Positions 7,921-16,850 of a DNA stretch of 64,000 nucleotides are shown piece after piece. Position numbers and translations under genes: made by a program. Source of the stretch: Henriciella barbarensis. Lineage in GTDB: Bacteria; Pseudomonadota; Alphaproteobacteria; Caulobacterales; Hyphomonadaceae. The DNA is taken from contig NZ_QWGB01000005.1 in NCBI RefSeq assembly GCF_003576345.1, forward strand, positions 682,001 through 746,000. Reading direction: 5' to 3'. The notes under the pieces were generated by a model, which saw nothing but the letters and a program-made list of their open reading frames with translations, had not been told where the DNA came from and made no database searches. Every line of letters starts with the position of its first letter. The first letter of the stretch is position 1.

Positions 7921-8601
7921 TCATGAAAAGCTGCAGATATCGCCGAGCGCTTTCTTCTTGAGCGCGTGTTTCGGTACCTTGGCCCCCTCGGCTGGATGCC
8001 CCACGGCGAGGATCAGATAGGGTTTCTCCGTATCAGGACGGTCGCAAAGGCGATTGAGGAAACTCATTGGATTTGGGGTGTGCACCAATGTTGCCAGCCC
8101 GGCCTCATGACAGGCCGCAATCAATAGCCCTGTGGCGATACCAACGCTCTCATGAATGTAGTAATTCTTGCGATTATCGCCCACCTCAGCGCCGCCGCGG
8201 CGCTGCGCAAAGATACAGATGAGCCAGGGCGCGGTTTCCATATAAGGCTTCTGCGCATCAGTCCCGATGGGCGCGAGTGCGTCGAGCCATTCCTCGCCCG
8301 CCTTGCCAGAATAAAAGGCGCGCTCTTCAGCCTCCGCCGCCAGCCTGATCTCACGCTTCTTCTCAGGCGAGCCGACGCACGCAAAAAACCAGGGCTGGTG
8401 ATTGGCGCCAGAAGGCGCTGTCCCGGCAGCCGCTACGCAGGCTTCGATCACCGCCCGGTCGACCGGGGTCGGTGCAAAATCGCGCACTGACCGCCTTGTG
8501 CTGAGGTGCCGGTGTAGAGCTTCTGCCCGCCCCAATTGCTCGTGCGGGGCGCGTTCGACATATCCCTGTAGCGGAACATGAGTTCGTGGATCGGATTTCA
8601 T
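7921..8601 (-). CDS. Nitroreductase-family FMN oxidoreductase
   Basis: The 226-residue protein has the nitroreductase fold signatures: RRSVRDFAP near residue 35 (FMN phosphate contact), APSGANHQPWFF near 60-70, and GIATGLLIAACHEAGLATL in the C-terminal half. The combination HQPW with a late LVHTPNP resembles the BluB/iodotyrosine deiodinase branch rather than NfsB. The substrate cannot be told. The ATG at 8601 is chosen because the family begins with this length; an upstream in-frame ATG exists. It is the last gene of a leftward group of three redox genes (see 8639-9990). Confidence 0.85.
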   Translation of the reverse strand: MKSDPRTHVPLQGYVERAPHEQLGRAEALHRHLSTRRSVRDFAPTPVDRAVIEACVAAAGTAPSGANHQPWFFACVGSPEKKREIRLAAEAEERAFYSGKAGEEWLDALAPIGTDAQKPYMETAPWLICIFAQRRGGAEVGDNRKNYYIHESVGIATGLLIAACHEAGLATLVHTPNPMSFLNRLCDRPDTEKPYLILAVGHPAEGAKVPKHALKKKALGDICSFS

Positions 8602-8638
8602 GGAAGGATTATTCACCCAGTAATGAGACGCCAGCAAG

Positions 8639-9238
8639 TCATGCCTTGGCAGGCCGCCGCGCAATAGCTTTACCTCGAACTGCCGCCTTACGCTTCCATG
8701 CTTCGATTTTTGCCGGCTTCGCTGTCTTCACTGGCCCGAACTGGAAGGTCCGACGCGGCTTGACGCCTGAGAAATTCAGAACAGTCTTCTCAACCTGCTT
8801 TTTCGCGGCGCGGCCATACGACAGGGAATCAAAGATCACCGGCGCATCCGACGTCATGAAAATGTCAGCTGATCGACCTTCGAGCAACCGATCCCACCAC
8901 GGCCCATTATCATGATAGGCCATGGCAAACCCCGGTAGGAAGCAGCGATCTACAACCCCCTTCATCTTGGCCGGCATACCACCCCACCATTGCGGGTAGA
9001 TCCATACGAGATGGTCGGCCCAGACTGTATTTTTGCGCCAGTCTTCCAGGCAGGGCTCAAGCGTCTTACGGGCATGATAACCCTCTGTAAGGTCGGCATC
9101 GAATGTCATGTCGTGTAGGTTCATGCGGCGGGTTTCAGCGCCCTCGGCCTTTGCTGCTTGCTCGTAGGCATCGGCTAGGCCGTGCGAAAGCGACGTCTCC
9201 CGTGGATGCCCCACCCAGATAAAAACACGCTTGGCCAT
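8639..9238 (-). CDS. NAD(P)H:quinone oxidoreductase / flavodoxin-fold reductase
   Basis: This 199-residue protein belongs to the NQO1/KefF/MdaB-like family of two-electron quinone reductases. It starts MAKRVFIWVGHPRETSLSHGLAD, the usual first strand and flavin loop. WADHLVWIYPQWWGGMPAKMKG is the family's flavin-binding and dimer motif, and GPWWDRLLEGRSADIFMTSD follows. It lies 37 bases upstream of the nitroreductase gene on the same strand, so the two are probably co-transcribed. A likely role is detoxification of quinones or electrophiles in the cytoplasm. Confidence 0.85.
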   Translation of the reverse strand: MAKRVFIWVGHPRETSLSHGLADAYEQAAKAEGAETRRMNLHDMTFDADLTEGYHARKTLEPCLEDWRKNTVWADHLVWIYPQWWGGMPAKMKGVVDRCFLPGFAMAYHDNGPWWDRLLEGRSADIFMTSDAPVIFDSLSYGRAAKKQVEKTVLNFSGVKPRRTFQFGPVKTAKPAKIEAWKRKAAVRGKAIARRPAKA

Positions 9239-9333
9239 GATCGCCCCAATAAACAATGAACATATTCGTAATCGTTCATTGCCGCTCATGCAACGACTTT
9301 CAACGCCGCATCAGTTTTGGAAGGCGACCGGCT

Positions 9334-9990
9334 CTAGACGCGTCGCAAACCGGAAACTGCGACATCCACGGGCACATCACCATCGGTCAGCTCGAAGATG
9401 TCCTGCCGGATCTCAGGCGTGTCGATCAGTTCAGCGACGAAGGCGGCGACGTTACCGCGAGCAACATCGCCATAAGTCAGCGCACGCCCGGCCGCGATCT
9501 GGCCGTTGCCGTCTTCACTCTGGAGCGTACCTGGCCGGATGATGACATAGTCGAGCCCGCTGGCAGCGAGCGCCGCGTCAGCCTTCTTCTTCTCGCGCAT
9601 ATAATGCTCGAAACCTTCACCGATATCGCGGTCGCGGCCAGCATCCGGAAAGACAGACACGAGATAGACCCGCTTCACGCCAGTAGCGCGCGCTGCCTCA
9701 ATCAGTTTAACGGGGCCCTGGCCGTCGATCATGCTCGTCCGTTCAGCGCCGCTGCCCGCCGCGCCAGCCGAGAAAACGACCGCGTCTGCGCCCTTTATAA
9801 TTGCGGCGAAGTCATCGGCGCTCATCTCCATGAGGTCGCCTCGTGCCGGTGTTGCGCCCGCATCCTTCAGGTCACTGGCCTGCTCATCCTTGCGGTGGAG
9901 CCCTGTGACGCTGTGACCGCGTCGGATCAGCATGGGGATGAGCCGGCTACCCACACCGCCTGTCGCGCCGATGATAACGATATCTGCCAT
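9334..9990 (-). CDS. NAD(P)-binding atypical SDR (NmrA/YtfG-like)
   Basis: The 218-residue protein starts MADIVIIGATGGVGSRL, the GxxGxxG dinucleotide loop of atypical short-chain dehydrogenases. VYLVSVFPDAGRDRDIGEGFEHYMREK follows, with the region where family members keep an active-site Y/H and Lys. DYVIIRPGTL is the conserved substrate-side motif. No fixed reaction can be assigned; relatives reduce quinones or act as redox sensors. It is 95 bases upstream of the quinone reductase gene in the same direction. The divergent SDR gene at 10123 may share its control region. Confidence 0.8.
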   Translation of the reverse strand: MADIVIIGATGGVGSRLIPMLIRRGHSVTGLHRKDEQASDLKDAGATPARGDLMEMSADDFAAIIKGADAVVFSAGAAGSGAERTSMIDGQGPVKLIEAARATGVKRVYLVSVFPDAGRDRDIGEGFEHYMREKKKADAALAASGLDYVIIRPGTLQSEDGNGQIAAGRALTYGDVARGNVAAFVAELIDTPEIRQDIFELTDGDVPVDVAVSGLRRV

Positions 9991-10122
9991 CTGGAATTCT
10001 CCTTCAATCTTCTTTGCAACAGGCCCCAGCCAACGAAGTTCCAGCCGGTTTCCCACCCGTCACCACTAGCGCGATGGCCGCCCACCCCTAGGATGCGCCA
10101 AAACATAAGGGAGGAGACTGAG

Positions 10123-11025
10123 ATGAAAGATTTCAGCGGAAAGATCGCCATCGTTACCGGCGGCGGAAACGGGATGGGCCGGGAGCTCACCAAACAGCTT
10201 GCTGAAGCGGGCTGCAGCGTCGCGATCTGCGACATCTCGGAAGAGGACATGGCCGAAACCGTAAGCGCCGCTGAGGCGCTCGCCCCGCAAGGTGTCCGGG
10301 TTACGCATTTCCGCGCCGATGTTGGCAAGGAAGAAGACGTCCACGCCTTCGCAGACCATGTCCGTACCGCCCACGAGACCGACCACATCCACCTACTGAT
10401 AAATAATGCAGGCATTGGCGGCGGGGGCAGCTTCGTTGACGGCCCGCGTGAGAATTGGGAGCGGACGTTCAATGTCTGCTGGTACGGCGTCTACAACAAT
10501 GCGCGTGCCTTCATGCCCATGCTGGTCGCCGCCGATGAAGCGCATATCGTCAATGTAAGCTCGGTAAACGGCTTCTGGGCCAGCATCGGCCCCGATACCC
10601 CGCACACTGCCTATTCTGCCGCAAAATTCGCGGTGAAGGGTTTTACCGAGGCGCTCATCACCGATCTTCGGCTTAACGCGCCGCACGTGAAGGCAAGCGT
10701 TGTGATGCCAGGCCATATCGGCACCCAGATCGCCCTCAACACGCTGCGCGAGTTTGGCAACGACTCTGCCATCGGTGGCGGCAATGAAGAATATGAGGCC
10801 GCCAAGGCGCGCGGAGAGCAATTCCGCGATAATGCCATCACCACAGCCGAAGACGCTGCGCGCATCATTCTCGACGGTGTCCGCGCCGATGACTGGCGCA
10901 TCCTCATTGGACCTGATGCCGAAGCCATCGATGAAGCGGTCCGCAAGACACCAAAAGCTGCCTATGAAGGTGACTTCGGCCTCAGCATCTTCGCAAGGTT
11001 GCGCGAAGCCATCGCGCCGGGGTGA
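10123..11025 (+). CDS. Classical short-chain dehydrogenase/reductase
   Basis: The 300-residue enzyme has the TGGGNGMG cofactor loop at residues 12-19, the NNAG motif near 98 (INNAGIGGGG), Ser in NVSSVNG near 146 and the catalytic YxxxK at about 164-168 (AYSAAKFAVKG). The substrate is unknown; the family includes many alcohol dehydrogenases. The start at 10123 follows a strong GGGAGGAGA ribosome-binding stretch. A much longer open frame runs in from 9256 but its first part is antisense to the NmrA-like gene and is not coding. This gene is transcribed away from that neighbour. Confidence 0.9.
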   Translation: MKDFSGKIAIVTGGGNGMGRELTKQLAEAGCSVAICDISEEDMAETVSAAEALAPQGVRVTHFRADVGKEEDVHAFADHVRTAHETDHIHLLINNAGIGGGGSFVDGPRENWERTFNVCWYGVYNNARAFMPMLVAADEAHIVNVSSVNGFWASIGPDTPHTAYSAAKFAVKGFTEALITDLRLNAPHVKASVVMPGHIGTQIALNTLREFGNDSAIGGGNEEYEAAKARGEQFRDNAITTAEDAARIILDGVRADDWRILIGPDAEAIDEAVRKTPKAAYEGDFGLSIFARLREAIAPG

Positions 11026-11076
11026 CAGCAGGCGCCCCCTCCCATCCTGGAATGGGTAGCGGCGTGCCTATCAGCC

Positions 11077-11892
11077 TTATTCCTCGCCCATGTCCGGCAC
11101 ACCGACGACATGGAAGCCTGCATCGACGTGCAGCACCTCACCGGCCACCGAATGGCCGATGTCGGAGAGGAGATAGAGCGCCGCGCCGGCGACGCCTTCC
11201 ATGCGCGTGTCTTCCTTGAGCAGGGACATGTCGCGGCCGGTCCCCATAAGTGACTTGCCGCCCTTGATGCCTGCCAGTGACAACGTGCGCATCGCGCCCG
11301 CAGAAATGGCGTTCACGCGGATGCCTTGCGGGCCGAGATCGCGAGCTGCATAGCGGGTCGAGGCCTCAAGCGCCGCCTTGGCAACGCCCATAACATTGTA
11401 CGACGGCACAACGCGCTCTGCGCCAAGATAGGTCATGCAGATGATCGAGCCGCCATCGGGCATGATTTCAGAGGCGCGGCGTGCGCAGTCGATGAAGCTG
11501 TAGACAGAGATGTCCATCGCCCGGCGAAAGCCTTCACGCGTCGTATTGGCGACCATTGAACCTTGCAGCTCATCCTTGCCCGCAAAGGCGATGGAATGGA
11601 CCAGGAAGTCGATCTTGCCCCACTTCTCCTTCACCTGCGCGAAGGCGGCATCCATGCTCGCATCATCCGTGACGTCAGCGGGGATCATCGTGTCCATACC
11701 GATCGACTCGACCAGTGGGCGCACCCTGCGTTCCAGGCTGTCACCCTGATAGGTGAAGGCGATCTCGGCGCCCTGCGCGGCGAGCTGTTTGGAGATACCC
11801 CATGCAATGGAGTTCTGGTTGGCGACACCCATAACGATGCCGCGCTTGCCCTTCATGAGATTGCCTTCCGGCATATTCCAGTCGTCAGCCAT
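11077..11892 (-). CDS. fabI: Enoyl-[acyl-carrier-protein] reductase (NADH)
   Basis: FabI performs the last reduction of each fatty-acid elongation cycle. The 271-residue protein has the FabI signature GVANQNSIAWGI near the N-terminus. The active-site pattern is Y155, Y165 and K172 (MTYLGAERVVPSYNVMGVAK), equivalent to Tyr146, Tyr156 and Lys163 of E. coli FabI. The enzyme is the usual triclosan target. The gene lies 63 bases downstream of fabA on the same strand. Many alphaproteobacteria have fabA-fabB-fabI; here fabB is absent between them. Confidence 0.95.
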   Translation of the reverse strand: MADDWNMPEGNLMKGKRGIVMGVANQNSIAWGISKQLAAQGAEIAFTYQGDSLERRVRPLVESIGMDTMIPADVTDDASMDAAFAQVKEKWGKIDFLVHSIAFAGKDELQGSMVANTTREGFRRAMDISVYSFIDCARRASEIMPDGGSIICMTYLGAERVVPSYNVMGVAKAALEASTRYAARDLGPQGIRVNAISAGAMRTLSLAGIKGGKSLMGTGRDMSLLKEDTRMEGVAGAALYLLSDIGHSVAGEVLHVDAGFHVVGVPDMGEE

Positions 11893-11955
11893 GAGCGTTC
11901 ACTCCCTGCGAATATCTATGTCTGTGGTCCGGGCTAGGCGCGCCGAAGGAAAGCG

Positions 11956-12510
11956 TCAAGCGCCCGGAATACCGGTATCGCCGCCGAGCACGTTCTTAAG
12001 GCCGACCTTCATGTCGAGCGCCGTGTAGACGTGTTCGTCGTCGACATAGACACGGCCATTGGCGATGCCGAGATTCAGCCTGCCACGGCGCACGCGCTTG
12101 ATGTCGATGACATATTTCACGAGCTTCTTGTCCGGCGTGATCTCGCCGGTGAACTTCACTTCGCCAACACCGAGCGCGCGTCCCTTGCCCGGTGAGCCAG
12201 ACCAGCCGAGCCAATAGCCGACGGCCTGCCACATGGCATCGAGGCCAAGACAGCCCGGCATCACTGGGTCGCCCGGGAAGTGGCACTGGAAGAACCAGAG
12301 ATCGGGCTTCACATCATACTCGCCGATGACGTGGCCTTTGCCGAACTCGCCGCCATCAAGACTGATCTCGGTGATACGGTCCATCATCAGCATCGGCGGT
12401 ATAGGCAATTGTGCGTTACCGGGGCCGAAAAGCTGGCCCTGCCCTGATATCAGGAGATCTTCCTTCGTATAGGAGGATTGGGGCGTGTGAAAATCGTGTG
12501 GTCCGCTCAT
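11956..12510 (-). CDS. fabA: 3-hydroxydecanoyl-ACP dehydratase/isomerase
   Basis: FabA dehydrates 3-hydroxyacyl-ACP and isomerises trans-2 to cis-3-decenoyl-ACP, opening the anaerobic route to unsaturated fatty acids. At 184 residues it has the catalytic histidine H77 and aspartate D91 in [20 protein letters not shown], matching His70/Asp84 of the E. coli enzyme. It precedes fabI, so the two are probably one operon. A ketoacyl synthase able to extend the cis product (FabB type) must be encoded outside the window if the pathway works. Confidence 0.96.
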   Translation of the reverse strand: MSGPHDFHTPQSSYTKEDLLISGQGQLFGPGNAQLPIPPMLMMDRITEISLDGGEFGKGHVIGEYDVKPDLWFFQCHFPGDPVMPGCLGLDAMWQAVGYWLGWSGSPGKGRALGVGEVKFTGEITPDKKLVKYVIDIKRVRRGRLNLGIANGRVYVDDEHVYTALDMKVGLKNVLGGDTGIPGA

Positions 12511-12587
12511 GCAATGCCTCTACTTGCCGTCAATTGCGATCAGGGCATGAGCCTGCCCCAATCCGCCTTGTCAAGCAAACGAGCAGG

Positions 12588-13103
12588 TTACAGGCCAGCT
12601 GTGTCTGTGTTCAGACCCCAGAGCGATGGCTTGTCGATCCAGCCAGTATAGGCCCCAGCGCTGATCTCGCACCACCTGTCATTGCAGCTATGCAGCTCCG
12701 CAAGAACACCCGGCTCAATCGTCGCGCGGGCAGGCGATGCCGATTGTGGTTTGCGGCGGAGCGCGACCTCCCGGGTCACGATAACGTGGTCAGGCTCGCT
12801 CAACTGGCCAACATGCATCCAGACCTCGTCGCCCTCGAAATCGCGTACCCGCGCCCAATCGGTGGTTTCCTTGACGATCAGGACAGGCATGCCTGCGCGC
12901 TCATACTCGAAGGCGACCTGATGGTCCGTCGACGGCCCGATACGTCCATTGACCCGCGCATAGCGCAGTGAGGCAAAGCGCGGCACCGGCTTTCCCGAGA
13001 ACTGACTGATCTTCACCGACTGTGCAGAAGCAGACGGCGTTGCCAACTGACAGGCAGTCAGGATAAGGCAGGCAGATAGAAAAAGACGGAAAAATCCCAG
13101 CAT
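12588..13103 (-). CDS. Secreted SH3-domain-like protein
   Basis: The 171-residue product begins with a signal sequence (MLGFFRLFLSACLILTACQL, a possible lipobox at LTAC) and is followed by two bacterial SH3-like repeats. The first is about residues 45-100 (YARVNGRIGPSTDHQVAFEYERAG...VWMHVGQL). The second is about 110-160 (VALRRKPQSASPARATIEPG...GWIDKPSLWG). Such SH3_4-type domains bind periplasmic peptides or cell wall. The start at 13103 is preferred because it opens the signal peptide; the frame extends upstream without coding character. It lies 77 bases upstream of fabA on the same strand. Confidence 0.8.
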   Translation of the reverse strand: MLGFFRLFLSACLILTACQLATPSASAQSVKISQFSGKPVPRFASLRYARVNGRIGPSTDHQVAFEYERAGMPVLIVKETTDWARVRDFEGDEVWMHVGQLSEPDHVIVTREVALRRKPQSASPARATIEPGVLAELHSCNDRWCEISAGAYTGWIDKPSLWGLNTDTAGL

Positions 13104-13218
13104 GTGGCTATCTAGTCGGGGCTTGGTGAATCGGTCGTAAAGGCCGATGCGTCTGTTGCAGCAATTGGCGCAAGCGGTTCGCTCTGCTATGCGCTGACGG
13201 CAAGGAAAGGAAACGCGT

Positions 13219-14205
13219 ATGACCGCAAAACGGCTGAAGGTTATCGTGACACGGCGCCTGCCGGACCCGGTGGAGCTCCGTCTGAAAGAGCTGTTCGACA
13301 CCGAGCTCAACGAAACTGACACACCGTTTGACGACGCAAAACTTGTCGATGCGGTCAAACGTGCCGACGTACTGGTGCCAACCGTGACCGACGCGATCGA
13401 TGCGCGCCTCCTTGCGCAGGCTGGCCCCCAGCTACGCCACATTGCCCAGTTTGGCGCAGGCGTTGACAATCTCGACATTGAAAGCGCCGTCCAGCGCGGG
13501 ATCACCGTCACCAACACACCAGGCGTGCTTACGGATGATACCGCTGACGTCACCATGGCCCTGATCCTTGCGGTGCCGCGCCGCCTGCATGAAGGCATCA
13601 AGCTTCTTGAAGCAGGCAAGTTCGATGGCTGGGCGCCGACCTGGATGCTCGGCAAGCGGCTTGCCGGCAAACGCCTCGGCATCATCGGCATGGGCCGTAT
13701 TGGACAGGCTGTCGCCCGCCGTGCAAAAGCCTTTGGCCTGCAGATCCACTACCACAACCGCAAGCCGGTGAACCGTCAGGTGACCGAAGAACTGGACGCG
13801 ACGTACTGGGAAAGCCTCGACCAGATGCTGGCCCGTATGGATATCATCTCGGTGAACTGCCCGCACACGCCGGCAACTTTCCACCTTCTTTCCGCCCGCC
13901 GCCTCGATCTCGTTCGCAAGGACGCCTACATCGTCAATACGGCGCGCGGCGAAGTGATCGACGAAGCTGCCCTCGCCCGCGCCCTCAAGGCCGGCAAGAT
14001 TGCTGGCGCCGGCCTCGACGTGTTCGAACGTGAGCCTGCCGTGAACCCTGAACTGCTCGGCCTCTCCAATGTGATGCTTTTGCCTCATATGGGATCTGCG
14101 ACTGAAGAAGGCCGGATCGAGATGGGCGAGAAGGTCATTATCAACATTAAAACCTTTGCCGATGGCCACAGGCCACCAGACCGCGTCATTCCGGCCATTC
14201 TCTAG
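13219..14205 (+). CDS. D-2-hydroxyacid dehydrogenase (glyoxylate/hydroxypyruvate reductase type)
   Basis: The 328-residue NAD(P)-dependent enzyme has the family layout: a split catalytic domain around a Rossmann domain with LGIIGMGRIGQAVARRAKAFG near residues 153-173. Catalytic Arg243 lies in VNTARGEVID, Glu near 272 in DVFEREP, and His near 290 in LLPHMGSAT. These are the Arg-Glu-His triad of 2-hydroxyacid dehydrogenases. Reduction of glyoxylate or hydroxypyruvate is the likeliest reaction by overall similarity; other 2-ketoacids are possible. It is divergent from the SH3 gene. Confidence 0.88.
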   Translation: MTAKRLKVIVTRRLPDPVELRLKELFDTELNETDTPFDDAKLVDAVKRADVLVPTVTDAIDARLLAQAGPQLRHIAQFGAGVDNLDIESAVQRGITVTNTPGVLTDDTADVTMALILAVPRRLHEGIKLLEAGKFDGWAPTWMLGKRLAGKRLGIIGMGRIGQAVARRAKAFGLQIHYHNRKPVNRQVTEELDATYWESLDQMLARMDIISVNCPHTPATFHLLSARRLDLVRKDAYIVNTARGEVIDEAALARALKAGKIAGAGLDVFEREPAVNPELLGLSNVMLLPHMGSATEEGRIEMGEKVIINIKTFADGHRPPDRVIPAIL

Positions 14206-14233
14206 CCTCTGGCTTGACGCATCGGCTCGCCTG

Positions 14234-14259
14234 CTCTCAACTCAAGATCGAGTTGAGAG
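14234..14259 (+). promoter_or_regulatory. Perfect 10-bp hairpin over the RBS of the first S9 peptidase
   Basis: CTCTCAACTC (14234-14243) pairs perfectly with GAGTTGAGAG (14250-14259) around a 6-nt loop. The 3' arm contains most of GAGAGGG (14255-14261), the best Shine-Dalgarno for the TTG start at 14269. There is no T run directly behind the stem. The structure could block ribosome access; a terminator role is less likely. Confidence 0.65.
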
Positions 14260-14268
14260 GGCAGGGTT

Positions 14269-16344
14269 TTGAAAAGATTACTGATTATACTGGCATGCCT
14301 CTGGCTACCATTCTGGACTTCGGCTCAGGGCGGCTATGGGGACGCGCTGCGAAACAGCACCACATTTCATGATTATCTACGTGCGCCAGCGCTGAGCAGC
14401 GTTGAACTCTCGCCGAACGGGCGCTGGCTCACGGGTGTGAAGCGGAACCATGAAGGTATCTTCGTCTTCGTCAGTGATCTCGACAATCCGCAAGCTCAGA
14501 CGGTTGATCTGCCATTCGACGAATCGACTTTTGTGAACTGGGTCGAATGGGCGAACGACGACTGGCTGATCACGTCAGTAACCGTCTACGGCACTTTCGA
14601 CGGCCAGATTTATACGCGCGCGGGTCTCAACTATTATACCTTCTCCGGTTTCGAGACGATGCCAATCCCGGTGACCCGGCTATACCTCCTGCGCCGGGAC
14701 GGATCAGGCGTTCAGCGGGTCTTTGAAGGCGTGAAGTCTCTCGAAAAGCGCAATCTCAACCTTGGCCGGATTGTCAGCTTCCTGCCGAATGATCCTGATC
14801 ATTTCCTCGTTGCGGCCACGTTGCGCGGCGATCTTGATCTATTCCGGGTCCAGGTTTCGACCGGCGCGCATGAACGCATTGGTGTGGGTAAGAAGGGCAC
14901 CATTGGCTGGTACGCCGACATTAATGGCGAACCTGCCTTGCGGGTGGACGCAAACCGCCGGGGCACGCGCTACACATATTATGGGCGGCAGGATCGGCCG
15001 AATGGCAGGACATCCTGGAAGCGTCTGAAATCGGTTCGTGCAGATGAGCGCGCCGAAACCATCAAACAGAGCACGGAATTTCGTCCGCTCTCCCCTGGCG
15101 CGGTGACAGGCACTTATTATGTTGCCGCACGCCCTGCGGGTGAGCCCACGACCGGCATTCATCTCTATGATTTTACTACCGACACCTATGTGCGCCCGAT
15201 CCGGGTCGACCCGGACCGCGATATCGAAGACGCGCTCATCAATCCGGAGTCCTATGAGTACCTTGGCAGCCGCTACTATGAAGACCTGTTGAAGACCGAA
15301 TTCACCGACCAGACCATGCAGGCTCACATGGATGGTCTGTCGGGCATGTTCGAGACCGCGGTAAATATCGACTGGACCGACAGCAGCCGCGACGGGAAAC
15401 GCTGGCTGGTCTATGCAAGCGGGCCGCAGGAGCCGGGCACATATTACGTCTATGACGTCGAGAACGCCCATATCCGCAATTATGGAAGCGCGTTTCCAAA
15501 CCTTTCACCTTACAGGCTGTCGCCCGTCGAAATCGTGAAATACCGGGCGCGCGACGGACTGGAGATCACCGGCTATCTGACGATGCCGAAGGGCGTCGGA
15601 GACGGCGTGATCCCTCCGGTCGTCGTCATGCCTCATGGCGGGCCGGAAATGCGGGACACAATCACATTCGACCCGCTTGCGCAGATCCTCGCCGGCAACG
15701 GATATGCCGTCTTCCAGCCGAATTTCCGGGGGTCCTCTGGCTACGGGCTGGAGTTTGCCGATGCCGGAAGGCGCCAATGGGGCAAGGCCATGCAGCATGA
15801 TATCGAAGACGGGTTCGCTCACCTCATTGCCGCAGGAAAGGCCGACCCGTCGAATGCCTGTATCTTCGGCTATTCCTATGGCGGCTATGCCGCCCTCGCG
15901 GCCGCGACAATGACCCCGGATCTATTTAAATGCGTCATTGCAGCGTCCGGGCCGAGCGATCTTCTGGAAATGCTGAACTGGGTGCGCGACGAGGATGGGA
16001 GTCGGTCAGACGAGTATGAGTACTGGACCCGGCACATCGGTGATCCGCGCCGCGACCGCGATGAACTTGCGGCGCATTCGCCCGCGCGTCTTGCTCAGTA
16101 CGTGAAGGCGCCCGTCCTGATGATTCACGGGCATGAAGATGCGGTCGTGCCGGTCGAGCAGTCATCGCTCATGGTCGAAGCACTTAACGAAGCTGGCAAA
16201 AGCGTAGAGTTCGTCGAGCTTTATCGGTCGGGGCATTCGCATCGCATGGCCGGCGATCAGCGCAAGGAAATGGAGGCCATTATCGGCTTTCTCGACAGCC
16301 ATCTTGCCGTTGATCCGCAGATCTGGTCGTTCAGCGGCGAGTGA
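14269..16344 (+). CDS. Exported S9 family prolyl oligopeptidase-like peptidase
   Basis: The 691-residue protein begins with a signal peptide (MKRLLIILACLWLPFWTSA, cut before QGGYG). An N-terminal beta-propeller (about 40-420, e.g. VELSPNGRWLTGVKRN) is followed by a C-terminal alpha/beta hydrolase. The catalytic triad reads Ser536 (GYSYGGYAAL), Asp624 (HGHEDAVVP) and His656 (SGHSHRM). This is the acylaminoacyl-peptidase/DPP branch of family S9, expected in the periplasm. The start codon is TTG at 14269: it opens the signal peptide exactly and GAGAGGG lies 7 bases upstream, inside a hairpin. A second S9 gene lies at 19982. Confidence 0.88.
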   Translation: MKRLLIILACLWLPFWTSAQGGYGDALRNSTTFHDYLRAPALSSVELSPNGRWLTGVKRNHEGIFVFVSDLDNPQAQTVDLPFDESTFVNWVEWANDDWLITSVTVYGTFDGQIYTRAGLNYYTFSGFETMPIPVTRLYLLRRDGSGVQRVFEGVKSLEKRNLNLGRIVSFLPNDPDHFLVAATLRGDLDLFRVQVSTGAHERIGVGKKGTIGWYADINGEPALRVDANRRGTRYTYYGRQDRPNGRTSWKRLKSVRADERAETIKQSTEFRPLSPGAVTGTYYVAARPAGEPTTGIHLYDFTTDTYVRPIRVDPDRDIEDALINPESYEYLGSRYYEDLLKTEFTDQTMQAHMDGLSGMFETAVNIDWTDSSRDGKRWLVYASGPQEPGTYYVYDVENAHIRNYGSAFPNLSPYRLSPVEIVKYRARDGLEITGYLTMPKGVGDGVIPPVVVMPHGGPEMRDTITFDPLAQILAGNGYAVFQPNFRGSSGYGLEFADAGRRQWGKAMQHDIEDGFAHLIAAGKADPSNACIFGYSYGGYAALAAATMTPDLFKCVIAASGPSDLLEMLNWVRDEDGSRSDEYEYWTRHIGDPRRDRDELAAHSPARLAQYVKAPVLMIHGHEDAVVPVEQSSLMVEALNEAGKSVEFVELYRSGHSHRMAGDQRKEMEAIIGFLDSHLAVDPQIWSFSGE

Positions 16345-16370
16345 TCGTGATGGCTCGCAACAGGCAATAA

Positions 16371-16397
16371 AAAAGCCCGGCATCTCGCCGGGCTTTT
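16371..16397. terminator. Bidirectional terminator
   Basis: AAAAGCCCGGC (16371-16381) pairs perfectly with GCCGGGCTTTT (16387-16397) around a 5-nt loop. A-rich and T-rich flanks let it work for both the S9 peptidase gene and the convergent DUF1150 gene. Confidence 0.92.
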
Positions 16398-16419
16398 CCT
16401 TGTTCATCTGAAAAGGCGC

Positions 16420-16665
16420 CTAGTGGACGCTAACAGGCTGCATCTCATAGGCACGGGCTGCGGCAAACGCAGCGTCACGGCCCTCTACGATGGCCAGTTG
16501 CTCACCCTCACCATTCGCAACCACGAACAGGGAGGTGCGATCATTGACGGCTTCCAGCGCCTCATCAGGCAGGCCGCTCAGTTCGTCGTCCGCAATCTGG
16601 CGTACATAAACCAGATCCTTCGCGGTGAAGAGCTTTGCAGCTTGATGTTCAAGGTCTGTCGTCAT
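16420..16665 (-). CDS. DUF1150 family small protein
   Basis: The 81-residue protein has the DUF1150 pattern: an early VYVRQIADDEL, a middle LFVVANGEGEQLAIVEGRDAAF and the family's C-terminal VSVH. The function is unknown. In many alphaproteobacteria such genes stand beside a small heat-shock protein gene (IbpA type); no such gene is present here. The 200 bases upstream (16666-16850) contain no other gene I can support. Confidence 0.8.
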   Translation of the reverse strand: MTTDLEHQAAKLFTAKDLVYVRQIADDELSGLPDEALEAVNDRTSLFVVANGEGEQLAIVEGRDAAFAAARAYEMQPVSVH

Positions 16666-16850
16666 GGCATGCTCCTTCCTTCAAAGACAGGACCACGACA
16701 CATGAGAACCCCGGCCAGGCGCCCCGCTAGGCGGCAGCACCGGATGTTGCCGGATCTTTCCGTGTCATAACTGAATCTGGGGGCTGATTATGCCGCGTTC
16801 AAGCCGCAATCGCGGCGATATGCGGGCAATCCGGCTTCTGCCAACCCCCG

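Noticed and set aside
9256-10122. Long rightward open frame that runs into the SDR gene
   Set aside because: It is antisense to the well-supported NmrA-like gene. The SDR starts at the ATG with a strong RBS at 10123.
13104-13691. Upstream extension of the SH3 gene frame
   Set aside because: It is antisense to the hydroxyacid dehydrogenase and lacks coding character; the signal peptide begins at 13103.
14234-14268. Hairpin read as terminator of the hydroxyacid dehydrogenase gene
   Set aside because: The stem is only half GC and not followed by a T run; overlap with the RBS is the stronger reading.
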